Positions 25,678-33,497 of a stretch of 64,000 bases of DNA are shown piece by piece. The stretch is from NCBI RefSeq assembly GCF_000621145.1, contig NZ_JHZB01000002.1, positions 62,001 to 126,000 of the forward strand, given 5' to 3'. The DNA comes from Desulfobulbus elongatus DSM 2908 (GTDB lineage: Bacteria > Desulfobacterota > Desulfobulbia > Desulfobulbales > Desulfobulbaceae). Below the pieces are notes generated by a model. That model saw only the letters and a list, made by a program, of their open reading frames with translations, was not told the origin of the DNA and did no database searches. Position 1 is the first letter of the stretch, and the number at the start of each line of letters is the position of its first letter. A program made the translations under genes and the position numbers.

Positions 25678-25844
25678 TAAACATTAAGATGTTGAAAATT
25701 TTTAATGAAGCTGGTTTTCTGTAAAAAGAAAATATCTGCTTCCTCTTTATGCAGACATGATTTGGGATAATTACGAGGTCTACTGCAATGTCTGTAGATT
25801 TTATGTTCAAATAGGAATTGCTGGCATTTTCATGGCCATTATCT

Positions 25845-27602
25845 TTATTTGATTAGTAAAATATGAGGCGAATGGCTTGGATTGTCTCGTTTGCAATGTA
25901 TTTGATCCTCTTTGATTATGCTCCAGTTTTTTTCAATTTGGGCAGTAGTGTAACCTGCTTTTATCATAGATTTATCTAGCTTGCCAAAACGGCTTTGTTT
26001 TGTGTATGGAGGAGTAGCTGTTTTGATACATTCTCCAGGCTTGTCCGGATCTGGTCCCCACGTAATTTTATAATATTTGCACCCACTTTTTTTGTAAGGC
26101 TCACAGGTAGCTGTATCTTCACGTGAATCAGGTGTTACACATGGGTCGTCAGCGGTTCTTATTCCTTCGTTTTGTATTCTGTCTAAATATATAAGTAAAT
26201 CATCATAATTGACAGCTTCGCATACTGTGGGGATCAAATACATTAGCGCGGCTAAAGATCGTTGTGGACCTAGGCTTGTATTCATATAACCCACACCGGG
26301 CCTGTTTGATGGGCCATCAATATAACCATATGGATCGCGCCCTGTTCTTTTTCCTGTGCTAATGTCGCAAACTCCAGTGGCACCATCGTAGCATTGGGAT
26401 TTAAATAAACTTCCCCAGTAAGCATCTTCTTCTAAATTTCCAAATATAACATCACCCCATATCGGAAAATTTTTTCCTGGTTGTACTTGTGTTAATTCAT
26501 GTGGTCCAACTGAAGCCAAGCCGCGACCATTTTTACCTGCGGTACTTATAATATTTGAAAAATTTTTATCTCGTAATAATGCTGCAAAAAATACTGCTGG
26601 TGGAAAGCGACCAGCGCTTTGTGTTGCGCCTACGCCAAACCATCTAGTCGTTCCATTTGCTGGGTTGTAAACTGTTGCGAAAATATCCTGTCCGTAAGTC
26701 AATATTGCTGATAATGCTTTAATTTTCTCGTGATATGTATTTTCAGTAGAGAGCAGTCTTGTTACATCAGAAAACCAAGCGACAGCTGTTCCGGCACCGT
26801 AATCGTCAATTAAAATATGTGAACGAAACGCACGGCCACCTTCAGACCATCCAGACTCATTAGTTGAGTTGAATATTCCGAAAATTTCAGTGCTGTGCGA
26901 CCATCGTTGACGAATTAATTCAATTTCATCTTTAGAAAGTCCTGTAAAATAATTCTTTGATGGAAGTTGAGTCAAATTGAAATCTGACAATTTAAAAAAA
27001 TATTTTTTTGTCCCAGTAATATTTGGTCGAATACGATCTGTTCCATTGTTTTCAGGTGCTGAAGGTAAAACAGTTAGAACATTGTAGGAATCGACACATG
27101 AACCTAATATGGCCTTCGTGCCACATGCTCCTTCCATATTTTCGTTTCGTTGTATTGATGCAACAAGCGATGTCGTATTTGAATAATCAATAGGTAACTT
27201 TGTTATTATATTTTCTGATTCAACATAATTGCCATATTTGTTCGCTGTTCCTAGTAGTCCTGTTCTTTCAGGTATTGGATCAGCATCTAAAGATAAATAT
27301 CCTGAACCTTTTACTTCAGTAATGGTTACAGTTGTTTGCCCCTTCGCTGGTGCAACCCAATAATCACCATTGGCAAATTGGCCGCAGCGGGCTTCACCTC
27401 CCCCAGAATGAAACGACCAATTATAGATATTGTCTATCGCCATCCCGCCATTCGGAATTCCGGCGGTGACAGTCACGGAGATTGATCGACCAGTACACGG
27501 ATAGTTTGCGTCTGTGGAACCGCAATCGCATTGAGCAATGCTATTTTTGCAAGTGAATACAATTAATATTATTATTAAAAAATAATTAATTTTTTTTGGC
27601 AT
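25845..27602 (-). CDS. Secreted protein of unknown function, AT-rich gene
   Basis: A 585-residue protein that I do not recognise. It has a signal peptide (KINYFLIIILIVFTCKNSIA, cleavage likely near residue 23) followed by a cysteine-rich N-terminal part (CDCGSTDANYPC), with about a dozen cysteines overall and a Cys/Tyr/Pro-rich tail (CEPYKKSGCKYYKITWGPDPDK). The N-terminal 100 residues (WSFHSGGGEARCGQF, then YWVAPAKGQTTVTITEV) look like a beta-sandwich; a long helical-looking middle contains FWGVGATQS-like and GPHELTQVQPG stretches. No catalytic motif is clear. It lies downstream of the polysaccharide cassette and upstream (in its own direction: after) the PKD gene on the same strand. The AT-rich composition matches the cassette and suggests acquisition with it. 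Confidence 0.7.
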   Translation of the reverse strand: MPKKINYFLIIILIVFTCKNSIAQCDCGSTDANYPCTGRSISVTVTAGIPNGGMAIDNIYNWSFHSGGGEARCGQFANGDYWVAPAKGQTTVTITEVKGSGYLSLDADPIPERTGLLGTANKYGNYVESENIITKLPIDYSNTTSLVASIQRNENMEGACGTKAILGSCVDSYNVLTVLPSAPENNGTDRIRPNITGTKKYFFKLSDFNLTQLPSKNYFTGLSKDEIELIRQRWSHSTEIFGIFNSTNESGWSEGGRAFRSHILIDDYGAGTAVAWFSDVTRLLSTENTYHEKIKALSAILTYGQDIFATVYNPANGTTRWFGVGATQSAGRFPPAVFFAALLRDKNFSNIISTAGKNGRGLASVGPHELTQVQPGKNFPIWGDVIFGNLEEDAYWGSLFKSQCYDGATGVCDISTGKRTGRDPYGYIDGPSNRPGVGYMNTSLGPQRSLAALMYLIPTVCEAVNYDDLLIYLDRIQNEGIRTADDPCVTPDSREDTATCEPYKKSGCKYYKITWGPDPDKPGECIKTATPPYTKQSRFGKLDKSMIKAGYTTAQIEKNWSIIKEDQIHCKRDNPSHSPHILLIK

Positions 27603-27656
27603 TTAATCCACCCTTGTCAATGTTCATTATTGTATTTATATGGGTGATGATATTTT

Positions 27657-27682
27657 CTGATTTATCAACTACAGTAAATCAG
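27657..27682. repeat. Perfect inverted repeat between two secreted-protein genes
   Basis: CTGATTTA (27657-27664) and TAAATCAG (27675-27682) form an 8-base perfect stem with a 10-base loop. No T-run follows on either strand, so it is not a canonical intrinsic terminator. It lies between the end of the PKD gene (27724, minus strand) and the start of the 585-residue protein (27602), so it could be an operator or weak terminator. Confidence 0.4.
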
Positions 27683-27723
27683 AGTAAAATAAAGTTGTTG
27701 AAAAAATAAATTTGCCTTTTTCA

Positions 27724-28527
27724 TCAAGGTGTAGATGTGACTTTTACTGCATCAGCTATCAAATAGCCATTACCTGCATCGGAAAGCGTAACCTGCAGTT
27801 TTCCTTGATTCAAAGCGTATTTTCCCAGTGAAATGAAGATGCTTCCATTGATCTGCTGATTGACTGCTTTATTGGCAATGACCTTGCCATTGTTAGTTAC
27901 ACTAAAAGGAGCGTTAGATGCTCGGTTGCCGCTCGCGGTGTAATAACAAAATATTTCATAATTGCCATTGGTTGGAATATTAATCGTCCATGTGGCCATC
28001 GAAGATCCATTACCCGAGGGGGCAGTTTTATAGCCTTTATTGTAGTATCCCTTAGTACTTTTTGAGTCGGACCAGGAACCGACAGTGGAAAAATTCGCTG
28101 TGTCCGCGTCATCGACAATAATCTCGAACACTTCAGTGTATAACTTGATACTGGACTGCGCAATAGCCACACCTCCTTTATCATCGATGACCGTCAGGGT
28201 TACCGGTGCCGAAGTTGCGCTGAATTGGTGCGCGGCTGTGGCTCCTTCTCCGGTTGTTCCGTCGCCAAAATCCCATTTGTAGGTGCTGATGCTGCCATCC
28301 GAATCCGAGGAGCCGCTGGCGTCGAAGGTGACGGCATTGCCGTTAACCGTGTAGCTGAACTCCGCCACCGGCGGTTTGTTGGTTGCCTGGGCGTCAGTGA
28401 TGGTCACTTCCTTGAGATTGCCGGAAAATGCGGCGGCAACGACCGGGACCGATACGACTGCAAAAAAGAAACCGATCAGGGCAGTGGTATGGAGTGCCTG
28501 GGCGGTGGATTTGGTTTTGGTGTTCAT
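27724..28527 (-). CDS. Secreted PKD-domain protein with golvesin-C-like carbohydrate-binding domain
   Basis: A 267-residue protein from the ATG at 28525-28527, chosen for its AGGAG site 7 bases upstream; the longer open frame upstream is repeat-derived. An export signal (ALIGFFFAVVSVPVVAAA) is followed by a PKD domain near residues 48-130 (NKPPVAEFSY, then TYKWDFGDGTTGEG). A C-terminal beta-sandwich of about 130 residues follows (EIIVDDADTANFSTVGSW, then GYYNKGYKTA, ATWTINIP, YEIFCYYTASGNRASNAP, LIADAVKV). The latter closely resembles the golvesin C-terminal/xanthan lyase binding module. No catalytic domain is present, so it is likely a matrix or polysaccharide-binding protein. No PEP-CTERM tail is seen. 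Confidence 0.8.
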   Translation of the reverse strand: MNTKTKSTAQALHTTALIGFFFAVVSVPVVAAAFSGNLKEVTITDAQATNKPPVAEFSYTVNGNAVTFDASGSSDSDGSISTYKWDFGDGTTGEGATAAHQFSATSAPVTLTVIDDKGGVAIAQSSIKLYTEVFEIIVDDADTANFSTVGSWSDSKSTKGYYNKGYKTAPSGNGSSMATWTINIPTNGNYEIFCYYTASGNRASNAPFSVTNNGKVIANKAVNQQINGSIFISLGKYALNQGKLQVTLSDAGNGYLIADAVKVTSTP

Positions 28528-28843
28528 CGAGGGTCTCCTGGAAGTTTCGAGAGGTATTGGCTGTTGTTTGTTTTCATTTCGGTGCATTATTGCGGTTGTC
28601 TGGCCTACGGGAAGAGTTCGGCGCTCATATCGTGCCGGTTGTTTTTCGTGAACACGACAAGAAGATGAGGTCGAGATTTCTCCCTTGGTCGAAATGACAT
28701 GCTGGAGCAAGAAGGCATGCTGCAGTCGCGTTGATACGCTACGCTATCGGCGTAATTGCCGGTCGTTTGCATGCCGGCCGTCCTGACATTCAGGGAATCC
28801 GTCCGCAGCATATACTCCGGATGAAGGAATCGCGAGACGGCAT
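28528..28843. other. Intergenic stretch (316 bases) with a dispersed-repeat fragment
   Basis: No gene is seen here. At 28673-28699 the plus strand reads GAGATTTCTCCCTTGGTCGA followed by AATGACA; on the minus strand this is the common catttcgaccaagggagaaatctc type of dispersed element. It would be read as an upstream extension of the PKD protein if a far start were used, which is why the start at 28527 is preferred. The rest holds the ribosome site of the PKD gene and no clear promoter. Confidence 0.5.
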
Positions 28844-31531
28844 TCATGGCGTGTAGGTAATGCTGTTTGAGGGTGAACTGTTGCCGCCTGCCGTTTCCAT
28901 GGTTTGGACGGTGAAGGCCATTGGGCCGCCAGATACCGTTATCTCACAGCTCAACTGCCGTGCCGAGGGATTGCCGGTGGTGCAGATGGTCTCGCCGTTG
29001 GCTAGGATCTGGAAGCCACTGATGGTGGCTTCCAGGGTGGCGTCGAATTCCCAACTGAAGGTTGCCAGAGCCTTTTCCGGCGGCTGATCGAGCGCAATGT
29101 AGCCGACAGTTTCCGCGGGGTGCGTTACTTCGCTGTCTTTCGACTGCTCCTCCTCAACCTTCACCTGGAATCCCGTTGCGGTCTGATTCTGCATGCGCAG
29201 GGCCGAGGTGTCGGTATTGTTGGTGGTTTGCATATCCGCCAGCAGCAAGGGCGGCTGGCTGAACGCACCTTGATGTTGTCCGCTGTACCAGGCGTCCGTC
29301 ACCGCGTTGGCTGTCTTTGCCACTTCATACTGCAATGTACCGATTGTCCCTTTGCCGGGCTCCCAGGCGATGTAGTTGACGGTTTCGTTGAGGTGCGTGT
29401 TGGTGTTTTTCTCCTGCTCCCGGAAGTAATAGGAGAAGCCGGACGACCCGACATTCTTGATGCGGCCGCCGATGGTATCCGCTTCATTCACCGAGGCAAC
29501 GGTGGTGAACACCACCGGATTTCCGGGGAAGGCGCCGCCGAAGGATACGGTTTTGAAACTGGTGGTTCCCGCGAAACTGCCAGCTTCGACGGTCGCGCCA
29601 TTGGGCAGGGTGTAGTGACCTTTTTCCATGACAAGGTAGCTGATGCTCTCCTGCGGATGGGTTCCATCCAGGTAGTTCCACTCGGTCAGCTTGATGTCGA
29701 AGCCGGTTTTATTGACGTTGCGGAGCCGGATGACGCACGGTTCGCCGTTTTTAAAACTGGGCGGGCCGGCGATGACAATCGGGTTGGTGAAGGAGGTGGT
29801 CAGGGGTACGCGCACCCATTCGCTGCTGACCCCGACCTCGCCAGTTTCGATTCTCACCTCGGCCGCCGGCTGTTCGGTATTTGTGGAGATGGCGATACTG
29901 GCGCTGCCGCTTGCTCCTTGGTTGTCCGTGACGTTCAGTGTGGCGGTGAAGGTGGCCGCCGTGGTGTAGGTGTGGGTGACCGATTTGCCGGTGGCCGTGC
30001 TGCCATCGCCGAAATTCCATACATAGCTGCTGATGCTGCCGTCGCTGTCGCTCGAGCCGCCGCCGTCGAAGGTAACGGTGAGGGGGGCGGAACCGGCGAG
30101 GGGTGTGGCGCCGATGGCCGCCTGGGGAGGCTTGTTGGCCGTCGCGGACCCGGTGACGATGACAGGGGTGCCGATCTGGCTGCTTTGTCCCTTGCTGTCA
30201 ATGACGGTCAGGGTGGCGGTATAGGTACCGGCCGAGGTGTAGGCGTGGGATGCGGTGGCACCTGTTGCCGAAGATCCGTCGCCAAAACTCCAGTTGTAGG
30301 AGGTGATGGTGGCGTTGGTGGCGGTTGAGCCCGATCCGTCCAGGCTGACGGTGAGCGGTGCCGGTCCCGTGGCGGTGGAAGACGAGATCACGGCGGTCGG
30401 GGGCGTGGACGCTGTCGTGGCATCGGAACTGGATGCCACGATGGCGACAGTCGCCGTATTTGTGGTGCCGGAATCGTCGACAACGGTCAGTTGGGCTGTA
30501 TACGTGCCCGCTGTTGCGTAGGTGTGGCTGGCTGTCGAGCCTGTTGCTGTCGAGCCGTCGCCGAAATCCCATCGGTAGCCGGTAACGCCGCCGGTTGAAG
30601 CTGCTCCGTTGAAGGTAACCGGAAGCGGCGCCGGGCCGCTGGCGGTATTGGCTGCGATCACGGCCCTCAGTTCTCCTTCGTCGGTTCCGGTGGTACCACT
30701 GCCCGTGTAGGTGAGGGCATTGGAAAGGCTGGTCTCGGTGCCGTCGGCGTTGACAGCGGTCAGGGTGTAGGTGACCGGTGTGGCTGTGAGGTCGGCGGTA
30801 CAGGTCAACTGCCGCGCGGCCGGATCGGAGGTCTGGCAGATCAAGACGGCGTTCTGGTACACGCGGAAGCCTGCAATATCCGTCGCCTGGTCGTACTCCC
30901 AGGTGAAACCGAGTTGTTTGGTATTAAACAACTCCGGATAGGCGGTGGGATCAAAAACGAGCAGATTGGATGGGTTTGTTTCGCTGCCGTTAGTGGTCAC
31001 CTCGGTCATGCTGAAGGTCATGACCTGGTGGAGGAGGTCGGCCCTGCAGGCGATCGAAGTGGCAGATGGGGTGGTTGTCTCGCACAGCAGGGTATTGTTC
31101 AAGTAGAGCCGGTAGCCGCTGATGGCGGTGGCATCGGTGGCGGGAGTCCAGTTGAAGGTGAACAGCTTGCTGCCCGTTGTTCCCGTGTTTTCCGGAACTG
31201 CTCCGGGGGCAGCGGCGTCACTGGAGGCGGTGAAAGGAAAAGGTGTCGAATGCGGGCTTTCCGTACCATCGCTGAAAGTGGCGGTCAGGGTGAAATTGGC
31301 AGTGCCCTGAGGGAGCGACACCTGGCAGTCCATGGCGGTTGCAGTAGGATCCTGGACCTGACAAACATAAGGAACAACCCCTTCCTGATACAGTCTAAAC
31401 CCGGTAACGGCCGGTTCGCTGGGCGGCGTGTATCCCCACTCGACATGGATCGATTGGGTGGTTGCCGCCACGGTCAGGCCGGGCAGGCAGCAGCAGAGAA
31501 GAAAGAGAAGACCGATAGTCCGGATATGCAT
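28844..31531 (-). CDS. Large secreted Fn3-like/PKD/lectin-like multidomain protein
   Basis: An 895-residue exported protein. The ATG at 31529-31531 opens a signal peptide (RTIGLLFLLCCCLPGLTVAA); longer upstream frames exist but lack a better signal. Domain order by eye: three fibronectin-III-like units with a repeated (G)FRLYxxxxxxCQ pattern (about residues 27-275); three PKD domains each with WxFGDGSTATG (about 290-547); three lectin-like repeats each ending in HxxETVxYIA or similar (about 571-636, 656-723, 751-814), resembling H-type lectin modules; and a final Fn3-like unit. It has no enzymatic motif. It is probably a surface or matrix adhesin binding polysaccharide. The repeated domain architecture suggests internal duplication. 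It is on the same strand as, and upstream of, the PKD/golvesin gene. Confidence 0.8.
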   Translation of the reverse strand: MHIRTIGLLFLLCCCLPGLTVAATTQSIHVEWGYTPPSEPAVTGFRLYQEGVVPYVCQVQDPTATAMDCQVSLPQGTANFTLTATFSDGTESPHSTPFPFTASSDAAAPGAVPENTGTTGSKLFTFNWTPATDATAISGYRLYLNNTLLCETTTPSATSIACRADLLHQVMTFSMTEVTTNGSETNPSNLLVFDPTAYPELFNTKQLGFTWEYDQATDIAGFRVYQNAVLICQTSDPAARQLTCTADLTATPVTYTLTAVNADGTETSLSNALTYTGSGTTGTDEGELRAVIAANTASGPAPLPVTFNGAASTGGVTGYRWDFGDGSTATGSTASHTYATAGTYTAQLTVVDDSGTTNTATVAIVASSSDATTASTPPTAVISSSTATGPAPLTVSLDGSGSTATNATITSYNWSFGDGSSATGATASHAYTSAGTYTATLTVIDSKGQSSQIGTPVIVTGSATANKPPQAAIGATPLAGSAPLTVTFDGGGSSDSDGSISSYVWNFGDGSTATGKSVTHTYTTAATFTATLNVTDNQGASGSASIAISTNTEQPAAEVRIETGEVGVSSEWVRVPLTTSFTNPIVIAGPPSFKNGEPCVIRLRNVNKTGFDIKLTEWNYLDGTHPQESISYLVMEKGHYTLPNGATVEAGSFAGTTSFKTVSFGGAFPGNPVVFTTVASVNEADTIGGRIKNVGSSGFSYYFREQEKNTNTHLNETVNYIAWEPGKGTIGTLQYEVAKTANAVTDAWYSGQHQGAFSQPPLLLADMQTTNNTDTSALRMQNQTATGFQVKVEEEQSKDSEVTHPAETVGYIALDQPPEKALATFSWEFDATLEATISGFQILANGETICTTGNPSARQLSCEITVSGGPMAFTVQTMETAGGNSSPSNSITYTP

Positions 31532-31708
31532 CGTTGTCACCGCGTGAAAGAGGGCGGAAGCTGTGGCGTCTTTACGAAGAGAATTGCACGATGCGTGCCA
31601 TGCATTGCTGTTGGCCATTGGCAATAATTTCAATGTGATGTGACGCTGACCGATTACCGGCCGCTCCTTCTGTTACTCTTTGGTAAGAAGCAGGGCGGCA
31701 TACCGGGC

Positions 31709-32497
31709 CTATTGGACCCGCGATATCGCCCACTTGGTCCATTCGTATTGCGCGGTCGAGAGATCGCTTCTCTTGTTTTCCACGAAATCGGCCAATGCAG
31801 CCGGGGAATCAAAGGTGATGGAGTAGTATCCACCGGCGTGGGCGCCGCGACCCAGGAAGGTGGCTTTACCGCTCTGATCGAGCCCGACCATCAGGTCATG
31901 ATTCTTGTAGATGGTGGTGGTGCCTGTATGGGTTATGGTGCCGTATTTGGTCTGTATATAAAATCGATACGTGAAGCCGGCGACGGCAATGATGAGGACC
32001 AAGGCCACCGCCGAGGTGATTTTGGCGTAGCGGCTGTGGCTTTGCGGATTGAAGATATCGCTGAGCGAGATGGGGACATATCGCTTGGTCGCCTGTTGAA
32101 TATCGGTTTGCCGCGCCAGGCAGGGCTGGACCGCCTTGCCGGTGAAATTTTCGATATCGGTGATGGCCTCGACATCCGAAGGATCGGCCATGGCCACCCT
32201 GAGAATCCTGTCGCCTTCAAGGCTGAGGGGAAAAACGTCGTATTTGGTGCAGAGATAGCGAGGGAGCAATCCTTTTGCCGACGAATCGTATTCCTGGGCA
32301 ATGCTGATAATCGGCGAGTTGAACTGGGCGGAGAGCGTTTCGAGTAACTGATCGCTGGTGATGACCCCCATTTTCACCAGAATCCTGCCCAGCCTGCGGT
32401 TCCCGCCGACTTGCATTTTCAGGGCGCGGTTGCAGTCCTCTGCGGTGATGAGACCGGCATCGATCAGGAGTTCACCTAAACGTTTTTTTTCAGACAT
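31709..32497 (-). CDS. Membrane protein with N-terminal MshEN-type c-di-GMP-binding motif
   Basis: A 262-residue protein from the ATG at 32495-32497 (GGAG site 7 bases upstream). The N-terminal region contains two consecutive 24-residue motifs that start RLGELLIDAGLIT and RLGRILVKMGVIT and are separated by exactly 5 residues (VGGNR). This is the layout of the MshEN c-di-GMP-binding domain at the start of type II/IV secretion ATPases. A GspE N-terminal-like part follows to about residue 145 (LLPRYLCTKYDVFPLSLEG). Instead of an ATPase, a transmembrane helix (ITSAVALVLIIAVAGFTYRF) and a 70-residue extracytoplasmic tail follow. It looks like a one-protein c-di-GMP sensor that signals across the membrane. 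It lies upstream of the large secreted protein gene. Confidence 0.78.
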   Translation of the reverse strand: MSEKKRLGELLIDAGLITAEDCNRALKMQVGGNRRLGRILVKMGVITSDQLLETLSAQFNSPIISIAQEYDSSAKGLLPRYLCTKYDVFPLSLEGDRILRVAMADPSDVEAITDIENFTGKAVQPCLARQTDIQQATKRYVPISLSDIFNPQSHSRYAKITSAVALVLIIAVAGFTYRFYIQTKYGTITHTGTTTIYKNHDLMVGLDQSGKATFLGRGAHAGGYYSITFDSPAALADFVENKRSDLSTAQYEWTKWAISRVQ

Positions 32498-32868
32498 AGT
32501 CGTGCTCCGGGAAAAACTGTGGATGGACAACCGCTTGCGCCTATACTCGCGCGATGCTCCGGTAGCGGTTCAGGGGCGCCCTGGTATGGATGGCGGGAAG
32601 CCCTTCTCCTCTTTTCCGGAATACGGCGGGAGCCGCGCTGGCAGCGAGTGGACAAGAAGCTTTATGAGAATCGTATTCGTTGATGGCACTGTACCTTATT
32701 CTTTGGGAATTGCGAAGAAAAGATGAAGAAAAAATAATAAAAGACGGATGGGGAAAAAGTTGGGAAAGTGCGACGGGGTGGGAACGGATCGAGCAGTGGG
32801 AGATGGGGCGGGCGTCTTCTTTTCCCGACGGAACAAGGTCACCTGACTCAAAAAGAGGACATGACTCG
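32498..32868. other. Gene-poor stretch between the MshEN gene and the ComEA terminator
   Basis: I see no credible gene here. Short open frames on both strands lack family resemblance, good ribosome sites and coding-like third-position bias. The segment just upstream of 32497 probably holds the minus-strand promoter for the MshEN gene. An A-rich tract near 32725-32745 is present but no clear -35/-10 pair is called. Confidence 0.4.
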
Positions 32869-32924
32869 AAAAAAACCGCTGGAGCCGCACCCGCGCGCCG
32901 ATGCCTCCGATGGCGGGTGCGGCT
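32869..32924 (-). terminator. Intrinsic terminator of the ComEA-like gene
   Basis: AGCCGCACCCGC (32883-32894) and GCGGGTGCGGCT (32913-32924) form a perfect 12-base stem with an 18-base loop. On the minus strand it is followed after a few bases by a T-run (the A-run at 32869-32875 on the plus strand). It begins 7 bases after the ComEA stop. This is a strong, canonical minus-strand terminator. Confidence 0.85.
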
Positions 32925-32930
32925 GTGCGG

Positions 32931-33185
32931 TTATTCGCCAACCGTGATTTCCGGTTTGATTTTTTCGATGATTTTGTCGCCAATCCCCTTTACCTTGGCG
33001 AGATCGTCGACGGTTTTGAAGTCGCCGTTCGCGGTTCTGTATGCGACAATGGCCTCCGCCTTCGTTTTGCCGATTCCGTTGAGTGTCGTCAGTTCCTCCA
33101 TGGTGGCGGTGTTGATGTTGACCTTGGCAAACGCAGCGGTTGCAAAGAAGAGAATGAGCATCAGGGTCAGGTACAACTTTTTCAT
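32931..33185 (-). CDS. Small exported helix-hairpin-helix (ComEA-like) protein
   Basis: An 84-residue protein from the ATG at 33183-33185 with an AAGGAGGA site. A signal peptide occupies residues 1-20 (LYLTLMLILFFATAAFA). The rest is a tandem helix-hairpin-helix DNA-binding unit: VNINTATMEELTTLNGIGKT and FKTVDDLAKVKGIGDKI. This is the minimal secreted ComEA form found widely in proteobacteria, thought to bind DNA in the periplasm for uptake; no other competence genes are near. It stands alone, transcribed away from the VanZ gene, and ends in a strong terminator, so it is a single-gene unit. Confidence 0.9.
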   Translation of the reverse strand: MKKLYLTLMLILFFATAAFAKVNINTATMEELTTLNGIGKTKAEAIVAYRTANGDFKTVDDLAKVKGIGDKIIEKIKPEITVGE

Positions 33186-33497
33186 CGGTCCTCCTTGGGC
33201 TGAATTGAAAATGAAATAAAACAGATGCTTCAATGATAGGGAAAAATTTCGGTGGAAGTCAAATTGAAAAATGTCGTAACTTTTTAATGTAGTGTGGTAA
33301 TTTCGTGAAAACCGTTGTGCGGCAACGCTTTTGGCGGCATGGGCATCGAACGGATTTTCAAAAAAACTGTTGGGGAACGGGCCGCACATCCATGGCGGCG
33401 GTTCTCCCCGTTCGACATGGTGCACCGCAGACATGCACAGGTGTTTGCAACAGAAAAGGCTGCCGTGCTTGACCGTGGAGGCGTGAAGACGGCCCCC
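33186..33497. other. Divergent intergenic region between ComEA-like and VanZ-like genes
   Basis: About 310 bases with no gene called. It should carry the promoters for both flanking genes. The part near 33200-33310 is AT-rich, suitable for the ComEA promoter. The part from 33310 on is GC-rich and open in the VanZ frame, so the VanZ gene could start further upstream; no start there has both a good ribosome site and proper spacing. Confidence 0.4.

Noticed and set aside
25810-25830. A -24/-12-like element (TGGCATTTTCATGGCC)
   Set aside because: It points toward the 3' end of a minus-strand gene, with no plus-strand gene downstream, so it is not a useful promoter.
29120-30328. Plus-strand open frame opposite the Fn3/PKD protein
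   Set aside because: Gly/Val-rich repetitive translation produced by the repeated PKD coding sequence on the other strand; no ribosome site.
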